Below, piece by piece: positions 20,353-32,767 of a stretch of DNA of 50,731 nt. How positions within the stretch are numbered: the stretch's first letter is position 1; each line of letters begins with the position of its first letter. The notes beneath the pieces are model-generated. The model was not told the DNA's origin. It saw only the letters and a list, made by a program, of their open reading frames with translations, and did not search any database. The translations under genes and the position numbers were made by a program. This stretch comes from Labyrinthula sp. Ha (Eukaryota; Sar; Bigyra; Labyrinthulida; Labyrinthulaceae): contig JAALGZ010000097.1 in NCBI GenBank assembly GCA_015227615.1, forward strand, positions 1 to 50,731, read 5' to 3'.

Positions 20353-22980
20353 AGATGCTGTCGATGATTTTCTCAGAGTGTAGATATGAAGTGATTATTA
20401 GTACTAAAAATTAGCATTCAACTTGCTATTCACGAATTTATTTTTCTTTGAACTCCTTTTGCGTTTCTGTTTCCAATTATTTGTTTACTTCGAACACTCT
20501 TAAACATAAAGACAAGCTATTCTATCCAGGGTTTTCCGCTTTCAGTTGAAGTAATCCATAATAACTTTAGGTTGTTTCCTTTATTTTTTTTTCTAGATCT
20601 TACTTGTAAATACGAGAAAAACTAAAAAAGGATTTAACCCAATATTCTATGTTAACAATGGATTTTCAAAAGAAGATATTCTAGTTTCTAAATAGATTGT
20701 CTTTAAGTGTTTTATTCTTATCCTCATTTTCATTTAGAATAAGCTGGTGCTGAGATTAGTTTACAGAAAAGTTCATCAATAATATATTTCTTCAATACAA
20801 TAGAAATATTCTTTGATGAATGCATTCTTTCCTTAAATTTAGTTTCTGAGATATTGAATATTATATCCATGGATATGTTTTTCAATTGGATAATATATAG
20901 AATTATTCAGGCGAATATTTAAGAGGTAAGAATTTAAAACTTTTCTAGTGAAACATTAAGTTTACAAAAAAAAATCATAAATATCAGTCTTTGAATATTT
21001 CTTTTTCTGTTTTTATCCCATTTAAGTGAGAGACGAGAAAACTCTTCTTGGCCTCTACTATTTAAAAAATTTTGGTTATTATTTTGAGGAAATTTATCTG
21101 TTTATATTAGTTTTTTTAGTTAAACTTGTTTAATCAGTTTCTTAAAAGCTATTATCTTGAGTTATCTGGAAGTATCGAGTCTTCACAATGGAAAAAATGA
21201 TAATATATTTTCTTCCTCAATAAGTTATTTGGGCAATATTTAAATATCCATAACTACTTAAATAGCTTTTGAGATTTAATTTTGTGCTATTAAATTTCTT
21301 TGATATTGATTTATCAATACTGATAAGGCATTGTTGAGGTATGTTGTTATGTTTTTGATATAGTTTATTTCAGCTTTCCTGTTCAGTGGTGTTTTACATC
21401 TTGCTAAAAGGTGAAATGTGGTTAAAATTTTAGTGGGTATTGATATGTACGTGAACTTATGTTATATTATGAACTTATGATGGAGATATGATGGTAATAA
21501 GCGGTTGTTGGTTTGCTTTGAAGTGTTTTTCAGGAGATATGAACAGGTTGAGGTGATTTGAGAACCCAATTTACTGTTTTTTACCTTCGTATTATGTGTT
21601 AATTTTTGCCCGTGGTGTTATACAAGGGTGTTTGTTCACTGATGTTTTTATGCTGTGAATCTACATTTGGTGATATTCGGTGATATAAATTTGAAATGAA
21701 ATATCGTTAATCACGATTGACAAAGAATAATATAAGGGAAACTTATAGGTAGAAGTGCAATATGGTTACCTATTGGGTAAGTTTAACTCGGTATTCGAAA
21801 TACTTTGAAATATATTATATTTTAGTAAACTTGGAATAGTTTTTGTTAACCGTTAAGATATTAAGGAAAAGAAAAAAAAGAAAAGTTTTATTTTTTATTG
21901 AGAGCGTATTCTAACGAAAAGAGAGAGATTTATTAATCTATTGTTTCTGATATTCGAATATATTGAATAAACTCAAAGTTTGTCCCCTGATTTTAGGCCT
22001 CATGTAGTCATTTTATTTGTTAACGACACGTAAAACGCAATGGGCAAGATAGTTTATTTTTTAGCTAATGTTCTGACCGCTAGTACCTGAAAATTCAAAA
22101 ATGGCATAGTTTAAGTAGGCGACCAATATTTGAACCTTTTTTCAGCCAAACGCAGCTCCTTTGCATGTCTTATGCTTGTTATAATTTGGTTTTTTGGATG
22201 TTGTGGAAATATTTATCACAAAGTTGTTTGGTAAAAGAAAATTGATATTGTGGGTAATGAAATATTGGGATAAAGATAAATAGTAGAAGGTGATGACCTG
22301 TTTTAGAGAAATACAGTTATAATCACAATAGAAAACTAGCTGCAATGTTTTGAATACAATAGCCATGAGTTTTTAAGCCTCAAATAATAAATAGAAGAAT
22401 ACTCCTATTTTTTAAAAACCAAGGAAGAAGCGAAGTTATGAGTTAAGAAATTTAATTGTGGAGTAGATGTGCCCATTACCATTGAAGTATTTCTTGTGCA
22501 CACGACTAATTTAGCGGTATATTGAGTATTTGGCTTTTGTTTCTTTTATTAATTGAATTAATTTTTGTAACAGAAATGATTCTTATATTTATACACTTAA
22601 GAATTTCTGTTTTGTTATAAGTCCTATGTTCTAAGCTACTTAGCAGAGTCAATGCAGCCATACTGGTTTATTTTAGTGATATAGATTTTTTGGTTAGATT
22701 GAAGTTTATAGGAGCCATACTAATATTAACTAGGGCTTAGATATAAATGAGGGGTGGCGAATAATAGCTGCTTGAGCCTTCGTTTGGCAAAAGTTGGTTA
22801 GCTGGTTCATCTTGTGCGGGCATTAAGAGGATTTAGACACTCGACAATATCTCTTTGATTCACATAGAATAATTGAACATAGATTTTGAGATAATGCAAT
22901 GTTTAGATTTCAGTTTAAGGATGATGACGTGGAATGATGTAATATTTTATGTGTGTCATTTTGACTGTATGAAACGGAAA
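20353..22980. other. AT-rich stretch with no recognisable feature
   Basis: Stops are dense in all frames; no domain, LTR pair or RNA gene that I can recognise. It may hold the 3' flank of the ROCO gene and the unrecognised 5' LTR of the element that follows. Confidence 0.5.
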
Positions 22981-23389
22981 TAAGGTATTGGATAAATTAC
23001 TTCTAGGAATTTAAAATCAATGGTCGAGGTTTTAGAAGATATAATAAATGTGAAGACTCAATATGAACAAACTTTCTAAGGATACAGAGAAATAATAGCA
23101 GGCACTTTTAGGTTTAGAATCAGCAGTAGAAATCGTACTAAGAAGAAAACAAGTATTTCAAATTTGAATTAAATTCAAAACCAATAATATTCTGGCTTCT
23201 TAAAGTTGTCAAGAAGCTATAATTCTCGGTTATCAGTTCCAGTAGAGAGTTTGGATAATGAGGGAAGAAGTGAGTAAAAATTTAGAGAAAAGCGTCAAGC
23301 AGAAGAGCTTCAGGTAAGCATGGGTTGAAATGACCCAATTACAGTAGTGCAAGAACTAGCAGTAAAGTCAAATATGATTTTTATTAGAA

Positions 23390-24720
23390 AGACAAAATAT
23401 TAAACCTTGTTGGAGCCTGGTGAAAGATTGTTACCATGGTTGAGGCAGCTGGAGGTTAGTCATAATCAAAGTCGAGTAGGCGTAGCATGTCATGTAGCGA
23501 GAGGTTTAGCAGGAGAAGCTAGATAAGTTTAACGGGGAAAAGAGCTGAAGAGGAACCAGAGTCAGATGGGAAAAATAATAAAGATTTTCCGGATGGCAAA
23601 AGTGATAGCTAGGAGCCAGTAACCTTGTGGGAGAGTTTTAAGTGGAGATTGAAGGAAGAATTGTCTAGGAATAAACATTTAATAGATTCTTTCAAGCCAC
23701 CAGATGGAACCATATTGCTGGATCAAACTAGGGTGCATGAAAAAAAACGGTGGTCAAGGTGAGGCTCAAACGCCCGAACGTTGACCTGATTTTATGTCTT
23801 CGAATAATGTAAAAGTTGAATTGAGAAACGAGGGGATAAACTGACGCGGCGCAGGAAGATAATGAAGCTTTTTGGGAAGATCAAAATGCAGAACGATCGT
23901 AGCAGTGGGAAATGGCTTTGAAGCAGGTAACGCAGCTAAAGGTAATCAACTAAGGGTCTTTAGCTAGTTTCATGGCCAAATTTATTTCCCGATATGACTC
24001 CATTGTAAAGTGACTGGAAATGAGAAATAAAACCATGGAAAACGAATTATGCTACAAAATCATTAGAAAACTGCCAGCGCAACTAGGAAGCAAGTGGAAC
24101 TAGAATGTTCAAGCAGAGAGGATCTGACAGGGAATATAATAAATTGAAACGGAGTCTTTGTCAACTGGCTATTGAAGTATCCACTTTTGGACTTCAGAGT
24201 CTCGAGATGGTCATTAAGTATAAAGGTCAGAAGAAGGAAAAGTTCAAAAAGAAAAAAATACATGTTGCTAGAAAATCTAAGGACTGGAAAAATGGTCCCA
24301 AACTCGAAAAACTGTCGGGAATCAGGAAGGTGAAGTTAGAGAATGGTGAATGCCGTCACATAATTCCTCGTTCTATGCCTAAAGAGGAAAGGAAAGAATA
24401 CTTTCGGGTGAATGAGTTACACATATTCTGCTTTACACCTGGTCACATGACGAATGGATGTGATTTTGTTAAGGAAAAAAATGTAGAAAAGGCGGATACA
24501 GGGGGTGTAAATGTAGTGGAGGAACTCGGTAATTGCCAGGGAGACGAAAAAGTAGTTAAGAAAACAGCGGCAATCAATGAAATAGTTAGAGAAGAATGGT
24601 TTGTTGGTGTAGTGGATGATATTGAACCCTTGAATGGTGAACAGAATTGTAAACAAAAAACAAGATTAACAGGTCGTTGGGGGCACAGCAGTGGTTTGAT
24701 TTTAATTTGGAGGTGATGCT
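23390..24720 (+). pseudogene. Gag region of LTR element 1
   Basis: Capsid-like text in several frames, for example CHVARGLAGEA near 23490 and ELCYKIIRKLPAQLGSKW near 24047. A basic stretch follows, then a zinc-knuckle-like C..PGHMTNGC near 24430. It belongs with the RT downstream. Broken. Confidence 0.65.
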
Positions 24721-25049
24721 TGAAGAATAAGAAACTTGAGCTGGAGCAAGTCTTCCGCAAATCAATAGCCCTGGATCTCAGCAACTACTAAGAATTAAGA
24801 TTGAATATAAAGTATTAACATTAAAGGGAGAGTCCTGACTGAGTTCAGCCATGTCCTATCAGTTGCTGGGTATTCTACTCTAAAATAAAAAAGTTTTCGG
24901 AACTAATGAAGCCAAGTGAGACTTTAAGGAGTTGGTACCCATGAACATTGAAATGAAGGAGGAAGTGACTGAGTATCGTATCAAGCCATATTCGGTGAAT
25001 AAGAAGTGTTTTGGAGTAATGAGAAGCAAGATAATGGAATCAAAAGAAA

Positions 25050-25660
25050 CGGGAAGGTAGTTCAAAATCTGGACCTATATTTTCGCCACACATCATGATG
25101 ATGCCTAAGTTGAATAAAACAAACGAGTACCGGATGGTGGTTGGTTTGAGGCGTTGTAATCAGAGTGTCAAGCCCAGTGGAAACGGGTTGCCTGAAATTT
25201 TTGTACAGCTATTGTGGCTTCAAGGGAACGAAAGGTACTTTGAATGATTCGACATGCTCTCCGGGTTTGATTACCTAAGAGTGGAACCCGAGGCAGAGAA
25301 GTTCTTAGACATGATGATGCTATAGGGCAGCTATAATTGGAAAACGGCTCAAGGAGGATTCATAAATGCGATAGCTGCTTGCAAGAAAAGGGTGATATCG
25401 AAGGTGTTAGGGAAGTTGGAAGGAAGAGTTTGCTTACCCAGGATTGTCTTCAGTGAAACGATGACACGTTTTTATATGCGTTTACCTGTTCAGAATATTA
25501 GGAGAAGTTAGGGAGACTGTTACAGGGTTTTAAGGCTACAACTTTTTGGCTGAACATCGATAAATGCCATCTGGTGAGTAAGAGGGTGCGTAATGTGGAT
25601 GGGTGTCGGAGAATGGTACTTGGCGATACAACTCTGAATACTTCACTAAGTTATCTAAAA
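25050..25660 (+). pseudogene. Reverse transcriptase region of LTR element 1
   Basis: Ty3/gypsy-like text: PKLNKTNEYRMVVGLRRCN near 25105, DMLSGFDYLRVEPEAEKF near 25250, and KTAQGGFINAIAACKKRV near 25340. These match the K.....R.V.D.R..N, D...GY.q......t.F and T..GvF..... blocks of the family. Broken. Confidence 0.75.
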
Positions 25661-26159
25661 TAAGGAGGTTAGAAAAACTGGATCACCTTGATGATATTAT
25701 TTATATTTCAGCTTAACTAGCGAGTTCCATTCCAGATTTAACCGAAACAAGAAATTATTTAAATACAAGGATGTAGGAGTTCGAGGGATGAATAAAGATG
25801 ATGTATGGGGAAAAAGTAGGTAAAGCGAAGCGAATGGAAGAACCCCCGGAAGCTTGATTGAGCATTGAGAATCAACAGGAACTTGAGAATTTTTCCATCA
25901 GTATTGGCCACAGAACAAATCAAATCCTAAATTTATATAAAAAAGGAAAAAGGTTTTTGTTTTTTTTCTGATGCTAGTTTCTAATTTTGGTCCTTGGTAA
26001 TAGCCTTGTGGGATGAGGATGGCTGGAGATCTGCATATTTTCTGAGCAGCGAGCTCGTCAACTTGTCTCTGCATTGGAACATGAGAAATAAGTAATTGTT
26101 TCCCTTGATACAAACCATTGCACGGTTTTATTTCATACTCATATGGCATGAGGTCTCCA

Positions 26160-26401
26160 TTGAGATTTTTACGGACCAGTAAAATTTAGTCTATCTTATG
26201 AACAGCCCAGTTGAAATAAAAAATTTGATACTGAGAAGAACACAACGATGGATCATCTCAATCCAACAGTTCCAGATGATGATCAAGCATATCCCCGGTA
26301 GCAGTAATGCCCTTGTGGGCCTTCTGACTAGATGGGGATACACTTCCACGGAGAAGACCCAGAGATACAAGAGGGAAAACATCGTTGATACGCAAGTGTA
26401 A
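26160..26401 (+). pseudogene. RNase H C-terminal region of LTR element 1
   Basis: RTQRWIISIQQFQMMIKHIPG at 26230-26300 matches the R...W...LQ.F...I.H..G end of Ty3/gypsy RNase H, and a downstream LLTRWG matches the position of the aDaLSR motif. Confidence 0.7.
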
Positions 26402-27212
26402 GAGTGAAACTTTAGTTGGAGAGGCATGAAACTTTTAGCTAGTAAAAATGATGTAGATGTACTGAAACGGAAGGTAATGAGGATGGAACGGATGAATTTA
26501 AGTTCTAAGACAGAGGTGGTAAAGGTGTCGGTAATTGTTGAAGAGGAGTTGAGACTGGATGAGAAGATGGTGAAGTTCATCGAAGGAAGAGTGGGGAATA
26601 TCGTTTCCGAAAAGGAGAATAAAGGGGGAAATGTCAAGTAAAAAGCCGATGAAACTGCTGCAGCAAGATATGAAATTGGAGAAGAAAGGTGAATTTTTGA
26701 ATGGAGATGATTGAATATATAGGACAAAGGATAGTAAGGTGGTTATAGTCAAATAGTTTTTTTTGAAAAATTTGCTATCTGCACCCACAACTGTGCTGGT
26801 CATCGTAGCGTTGACGAGGTCTGTAACGTCTTTGATGACTTCCTATTTCTGAACCTAAATAAAATCGAAGTAAAGAATAAAATCACCAGGTTGAAATATC
26901 TTTGCCTCTATTGCGACAAAGATGTGAAGTTGATTGGGAGGCATTTAGGGAGACGTATCATGCAAAAAGAGAGAACTGGTGCTACACATGGATTTATTGA
27001 ATGTATAAAAGGAGTATGTATTGGTAATGGCGGAAGATGTGAGTTGAAAATTGTTATTGATGCACAATGGTAGCCCTAGTACGGAGGTAATAGTCAGAGG
27101 GCTGAGTTTGTGGAGGGCTCATTAATAATACCTCGCTGTGGTGGTGCTGGTTACAGAACAAGTATCGCATTTTTGTAATAGGATTTGTTAGAGGTTCGGA
27201 GAACGGAATCCA

Positions 27213-28757
27213 TTTTTTACACGCGTGTAATTTACACTCGGCATGTGATTGGTTGAATTTTAGTGAGAATGACCATTTATGCTAATGTTGAAATTAAGAT
27301 ATTAATGACATTTGTGATTTCAGAATTTTCAATTTCGGCCATATAGCCAAAAATCATACTCTACAAAAACTCGGAGGTGGCAGAGGGGAAGAGTGGGCCG
27401 TTTAAGCTAAAATCAGCAAAAACAAAACAAAAGAAAAAAAACACAAAAAATTGAGAACAGTATTGAGAACTAACTTGAAAAAAAGTTATAGAAAACTCTC
27501 CAAAAACAATAGAGCTAGAAATTTAATTACATTTTTAAGTTGCTACAGAAAACGAGATGTTTTTGCACCTTTCAACGATTACAAAGGGTTGCTTCAAGTG
27601 TTTCAAAAGGACATCAGTATTTTTACTTCAGAAATTATAATTTTAAACTTTAGTATTTTAAACATAACAGAAAGTATTGTAGCGCTATTATAGCAATTGT
27701 TCTTTTGTTTCTATTTTCTTGTAAATATAAAGTCATGAATTAAGTTTTTTTAAGTATAGTTCCATTTTCTTTAACTTTGACGAAATATAAAAAAAGGCTG
27801 GGAACAAAATGAAGTGTTCTAGAAGATAAAAAAAAACAAATATTAAAAGTTAAGAAATATTAAAATGGGATATTACATTACCCTTGCGTAGCGGAGAGCT
27901 TTTCATGCTCCCCGCGTCTTTAAAAAATGGCGCCCATTACTCGGCCTCCCCTCACCACTCTGCCCTCGATGAAGATGAGGATGGATTTAAATCTTTTTCC
28001 ATAGGTTGAATACAGAAACTTGAAAATATATCTGAATGTTTATAAATATATTTGTGAATTGATTTAATTAGAAGTTTAAGACAAATGATTTTGAAAACTG
28101 AATTTCAGAAAATTTGGATTTTTGTTAAAATTTAAATTTAAAACTTAAGTGGGTTGATATTTTAATCTAGGTGCAGTTTTTTTCTAAAACTTTCATCCCT
28201 TTTCTTTTTTTTCATATTTTTTTTCATTTTTTTTATTAAACTTTTTTTTTTGTTTTTCGTTTTTTTCATATTTTTTTTCTGAATGAACTTGCATAGATAT
28301 TTTGATTGGGAATATTTTTTTGAATGAATATACATCAATATTCTGGTTGAGAATATTTTTTTGAATGGATATACATCGATATTTTGGTGGAGAATATTTT
28401 TGTTTGACTGATCTTGCATCGGCATTTTGATGGAGAATATTTTTGTTTGAATCAATATACATTTTTTTTAAATCTTATTTTCAAAATCTTCTTTTTCATA
28501 TTAGTTTTCCTTTGGCTTCGTATTTTTTTCGTTTGCTTTTATTCAAATCTTAAAAATAATAAAAGAATAAAAATTTTTCACGACGAGTAAGAGGCACTGC
28601 ATGCCTCTCACAGGTTTTTTAAACCTCTCTTGGAGGTTGCAATCCTTTGATCGTCTTTTTGTCTGCATTTCTTGATTGTTGGATTGTGCTTTCTGAATTT
28701 GCTATGACATAATTGGTCATTTCAAAATTGAGCCAATATATTGCCGCGTGTAAAAAA
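27213..28757. mobile_element. Non-autonomous TIR DNA transposon inside the integrase (1545 bp)
   Basis: Terminal inverted repeats TTTTTTACACGCG (27213-27225) and CGCGTGTAAAAAA (28745-28757). Inward similarity continues for about 60 bp (GATTGGTTGAATTTT..GAATGACCATTTATG against the reverse complement of the right end). No transposase is seen. Inside are an AT-rich stretch with a small unassigned frame (27451-27693), a GC-richer patch near 27880-27960 and a minisatellite. Target duplication and superfamily are not resolved. Confidence 0.75.
28286..28455. repeat. Minisatellite, ~45-bp unit, about four copies
   Basis: Repeats of the form TGCATxGATATTTTGATGGAGAATATTTTTTTGAATG with small changes, inside the TIR element. 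The open frames seen on the minus strand here are a by-product of the repeat. Confidence 0.8.
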
Positions 28758-29209
28758 GTAATATCCTTTAAAGAACTGTACCCGGTAGAATATAGGTTTT
28801 TTGTAGTTTACTCACCCTGAAACAACGTGGCTGCAGAACTGATGAATCGATATGTATTGAGAGTTCTAAGGCAACTGCGTAGTTTGTTCATGTTGAAAAA
28901 AAGGGGTGAGCTATTCTCCTACCTCGAGTCATAGATGTTGTGAAGAACAATGGGAATTGATTCGGATAGTCACCCAGTGAGCTTAGAACAGTTTTTCCAG
29001 AAGGAACGCTCTCAGAGGAATAGTTGAGGATAAGATGGAGAACAATTTGTTGCATATTTCCGTGGGAGGTGAATTAAAAGAATATCGAGACCCGGAAAAA
29101 TTTTGTGAGTTGGTGATAAAAATGATGGGTAAATTGGAAGCTAGGAGAAATGAAATGATGCCACTGATTATAGAAAAAGAGGAAGGGGTCGTAGATATGC
29201 GAATTAAAA

Positions 29210-29640
29210 GTTCAGGTTTTCGAGCAGTAATTTTGGTTCGGGGGACCATGCCCTGGTATCAAGGGTTGGAACCCCGAGATTGACCGATAATCTTTCCTTA
29301 CGTTGGATGGGACCTTACTTGGTCGATAAGGTACTCGGAGCTCACACCTACAGATTGCAATCTCTAACAGAAAAGAGAGATACGGTCGATGCCCAGAGAT
29401 TGATGTTATACGAGGGAAAGTACCAATACTTTAAGAGGACCAGTTAGGTTACACATACCTTCTGTTATAATCAAGGCCCATACTTTGTACAGAAGCTCAT
29501 GGATGTTTTCAGAACCCATGAAAGATGACAGGTTCTCACCTGGTGGAAAGGATTTCCAAGGCAGAAGGCAAACTAGCAGGATTTTTGTAGGATGCATGAG
29601 GATGTTCTCCTTATCGTAGAGAGGTTTGTTAGTGAGAATA
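29210..29640 (+). pseudogene. Integrase C-terminal GPY/F module and chromodomain of LTR element 1
   Basis: LRWMGPYLVDKVLGAHTYRL followed by VDAQRLMLYEGKY at about 29290-29420 is a textbook GPY/F (SH3-like) integrase tail. At 29490-29640, VLTWWKGFP and IVERFVSENKG match the aromatic-cage/WKG(F/Y) core and end of a chromodomain, which targets chromoviral integrases to marked chromatin. Confidence 0.75.
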
Positions 29641-29879
29641 AAGGGGATTAGGATGAGTTGGAGGCTGCGGTGGAAGCGATCAGGAAGTGGAAATTAGCTA
29701 GATTGAGAGGTAGTAGGGAGGAGGTAGGGTTGATGGATATATGTGATAAGAATGATGGAGATAATTGGAATAAAGGCATATGGGAGATCATCAAGTATCC
29801 TAAGGAAACTCGGATCATGCGTAAAGGGGTGAGCGCAGGATTGAAAATTTTAAAAGACTAGACGGAGATGAAGGATGAA

Positions 29880-30060
29880 GTCTTTGAAACAGGCTGCAAA
29901 AAAGTGGGGATTGGGAATTGGAAGGAGTTGAGAAAAAGATGATGTGTGCCGGGGAAAACAAGTCTCTGATGGTGAGTAGGGTGAAGTTGAAAATAGGATT
30001 CTAGAGAATTCTTGAGTTTGCTGGATTGAAAGTTGGGTTTGAGGTGTTTAAAAAAACGAA
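29880..30060 (+). pseudogene. Myb/SANT-like segment of LTR element 1
   Basis: FETGCKKVGIGNWKELRKR at 29883-29939, then further helical text ending near KVGFEVFKK. The G.G.W core and spacing fit a Myb/SANT-type DNA-binding helix set. It matches, position by position, the segments found at the same place in elements 2, 3 and 4. Confidence 0.6.
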
Positions 30061-30275
30061 ATGATTGGAGCAAAGGGGTGCTCCATAGCAGAGGGATGAT
30101 CATAAACCAAAGACCCAGATACCATTTGAGTAATTGAAGGAGATAAGGAGAAAAATTAAGGATAAGTTTGAGGAAAATTGATTGGGTTCAGTTAGAGAAA
30201 TGTACCATTGCTGAGCTTAGATCAGACTCTAGCCCAAGGCTCAGTTTGTAGGATATTCGGAGATACATTAAATTC

Positions 30276-30640
30276 GTGAAGGAACGGAGTTTAGCGGGGA
30301 AAATATTGTTGATTAATGATGGAACAATTGAATCTAAGGTAATTGAGGAGAAAATAAGGTTGATGTTTGGTGAAAAGGTAACACCAGTCCTGTTGGATTC
30401 GGGGGCTGCTTTGAATTATATTAGTTTAAAGCAGATGGAGAAATTTGAGTTATATTTGGAGGAATGATATCGCATGCATTGTAAAGATGTGGGCAAAAAA
30501 GATGGCTATAGTTGGAAAGGGTAGTTGCAAAAGAGTGCTGCAACTGAGATACAGGCATATCAAGTTGAATGATCAGATGTTCGATGCGTTGTAATTGGAT
30601 TTGAGTAGGAGTATTTTGGGTAAATCTGAATTAGAAAAGT
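30276..30640 (+). pseudogene. Retropepsin-like stretch downstream of the chromodomain
   Basis: VTPVLLDSGAALNYISLKQM near 30390-30450 has the hydrophobic-hydrophobic-D-S-G-A of retroviral aspartic proteases. SILGKSELEKF near 30610 resembles the ILG.xxL end. In Ty3/gypsy elements the protease normally lies between Gag and RT, so its place here, after chromodomain and Myb-like segment, is odd. It may come from another inserted element. Confidence 0.6.
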
Positions 30641-30788
30641 TTAAATGGATGTCACTAGACTTGATGTAAAAAAATCAAGGCCGTCGGAGATGTATACAAT
30701 GGGGTTGAGTGAGTCAGGAGCAGTGATGCTTAAAATTTTTTTGCGAGTTTTTACGGGTAAAGAGTTTCGGTGGAAATTTGTGGGGACG

Positions 30789-32767
30789 CTTAACGATAAG
30801 AAAAAATACTGGGGATGCGAGGGGGTGAAAATTTGCGGCGTCCCCGCGACCACTCGCAAACATAATTTTCCGAAATGTCACTGCTTTTTTATATATATTT
30901 ATATGAAGAAAAGATAAAACTTATTTATAACCCTTGAAGCTTAGGATTCTTTATCGATATGTAACTCCTTGTCCCAAGAAAAAAAATCCCTCAAGTATCA
31001 AATCTACTCTTTCTTCTTCGTCATTCTCTTCCTCCATCTGTTCCACCATCTCTTCTTCTTCTTCTTCCTTATCATCGGAACCTGGAATTTTCTTTTTCAT
31101 TTTAACATAAATTTCGGAATCCATCAACTCATCTTTATTTATCTTCAAAAACACAAGCCTGTTTAAAGTTGCAGAAATTATTTTATTCCTCTTGTCACTA
31201 AAAATTGGCTTGCATTGGCTAAACAACCTTTCTACACTGTACGAAGTCGCCGGAATGAACCTCACATCTGCAAAAATACTCTTCTTTTTGCTTTTTCTTA
31301 ACTGAGAAAAAACCTCTGCAGTCACAGAATCACCAGATGGAGCCTTCGTTTCTTCTTCAGAAGGATCTTTTACTAACCTGGCCAAAGCTGTTTTTCCGCT
31401 GCATCATCTTCTAAATACATCAACAAAGATTCATTATTATTGACATCTCTTAAGAGATTTGCAACAGCTTTCTTTCCTTGACCAAGGTTGAACTTTGCAT
31501 TCTGAAGAGCAACTGTGTAGAGGTCACAAACAGCGAGAAACTTAACATGTTTTCCCAGAATTCTTCTTTCATCCTCTCCCAGAATAAGATCACTAACTTC
31601 ATCATCTTCAAACTGCGCAATGAACATCCAAATGTCAAGGTACCTTTTCATCATGAGAAATTTTCCACTCCAACGTGTCACATTCGGAAGAATAAGAACT
31701 TTATCCGTATATTTTCTAAGAGCTACTGTTAATTTTTTTGACTTCTTAATCTTGTAAAAAAGCAACTGCACTTTGTCTAAAGCTTCGGATAAAGGTGTTT
31801 CTGATTTGATAAATACTCTAACACCTAGAGCCAAATAATGGTTAAGACAGCCCACAAACTATGTTTCAAGATCCCTGAAAACTTTTTTATTCGTGTTTGT
31901 GTTGTCGGCAACAATTGTATCCAGCATTGATTCATCAATAGTAAACTTGTTCATCAAACTCTTCAGGAAAGGGACAATGTCACTAGCTCTCTGTTTTTTT
32001 TAAAGGAGGTACTCCAAGAAGGCGAAACGTCATCTTGTTCATCTTGTCAAAACATAAATAAACACCATTAAAACTGTAGCCTTGGTGAACCCAATCATCG
32101 ATGACTAAACAAAATAGTTCTAAATCCACTTCTTGTTTGATCTTCTCTATAAAAAGGTGTTCCATGCGCTTCATATGATTTTCATCATGGTCTCACTGAC
32201 GAGGTCATCCGCGTTCTTTATATTCTTGAACTCTTCCGCTCTCAACAAGCTCAAGGGCATATTCTTCTCCGGCAAAAAGCTACAGATAGAATTCTTGAGA
32301 GCATCATTTTTTTCAATGTTCATTAACTCCAGAATATCATTGCTTTTTTTTCTCCGCTTTCTTGCATGTTCTTCTTTTAAATTTTTGATAGTTTCTTCGT
32401 CTAAGTGCGTTTTTAGGTGTTCCATGAGACCAGTACAGCCTTTTTTACTCTACCTAGTCATCTTTTTTGAGCAATGTTTGCAAGGAAGCTTAAATACGTA
32501 CTCTCTCTTTGTAAATTCAGCTTTTCAACGTCAAAACTCTGTTTAATTACTGAAAAAAGGGTCTGATCTCGTCCCGAAGCGTCGTCATGGACCATTTCTG
32601 CGGCAGACTTTGGCAAATCAATATTCATTTTTATTCGAAGTTGTGGTTTTTAGCTCTTGTTTTAACGATTTCATTATGACCGGATTGGACACAGAGCAAT
32701 TTTTTTGAAAAATTTGTGGGCTCCCGGCAGCAATTTCTCCACGCAACCTGTCACTAATAGTTTCGTG
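30789..32767 (-). mobile_element. hAT DNA transposon, decayed
   Basis: Flanked by the 8-bp direct repeat TGGGGACG (30781-30788 and 32768-32775), the target-duplication length of hAT elements; the match extends to 10 bp. Inside is a BED-finger hAT transposase on the minus strand. The terminal inverted repeats are hard to align; there is some similarity between the left end and the reverse complement of the right end (CTTAACGATAAG against AACTATTAG, then GTGAAAATTTGCGGC against GTGGAGAAATTGCTGC). A subterminal GCGAG...CTCGC inverted repeat lies at 30817-30857. Confidence 0.8.
30951..32628 (-). pseudogene. hAT transposase with BED zinc finger, broken
   Basis: The start ATG is at 32626-32628 (MNIDLPKSAAEMVHDD). 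The BED finger lies near 32430-32500 (LPCKHCSKK ... GLMEHLKTH). The catalytic-region text CLVIDDWVHQGY is near 32105, VTRWSGKFLMMKRYLDIW near 31680, and the C-terminal dimerisation block ATSYSVERLFSQCKPIFSDK near 31250. An in-frame TAG lies inside the BED region near 32450, and the reading frame changes at least three times (near 32170, between 31980 and 31860, and near 31380). The transposase is therefore dead. Confidence 0.85.

Larger units (their letters stand above)
26786..29000 (+). pseudogene. Integrase of LTR element 1, split by a transposon
   Basis: An H2C2 zinc-binding module is visible at 26786-26920 (HNCAGH ... CLYC). The first half of the DDE core lies at 26955-27200 (HMDLLNV, EYVLVMAEDVS, LVTEQVSHFCN). 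The part with the catalytic Glu lies at about 28790-28880 (NNVAAELMNRYVLRVLRQLR). A 1.5-kb TIR transposon sits between the second Asp region and the Glu region. Fossil. Confidence 0.7.

Noticed and set aside
20353-22980. RNA genes (tRNA-like or snRNA-like stretches) in the AT-rich interval
   Set aside because: I could not form a convincing cloverleaf or find conserved boxes by eye; a covariance-model search would decide.
28162-28462. Overlapping minus-strand frames with repeated NKNILHQN-like text
   Set aside because: Explained by the minisatellite and a T-rich run inside the TIR element; no sign of a gene.
32133-32546. A 137-codon hydrophobic plus-strand frame (and one at 30969-31166)
   Set aside because: They are the complement of the hAT transposase coding region; the apparent membrane segments come from Lys/Glu-rich codons read backwards.
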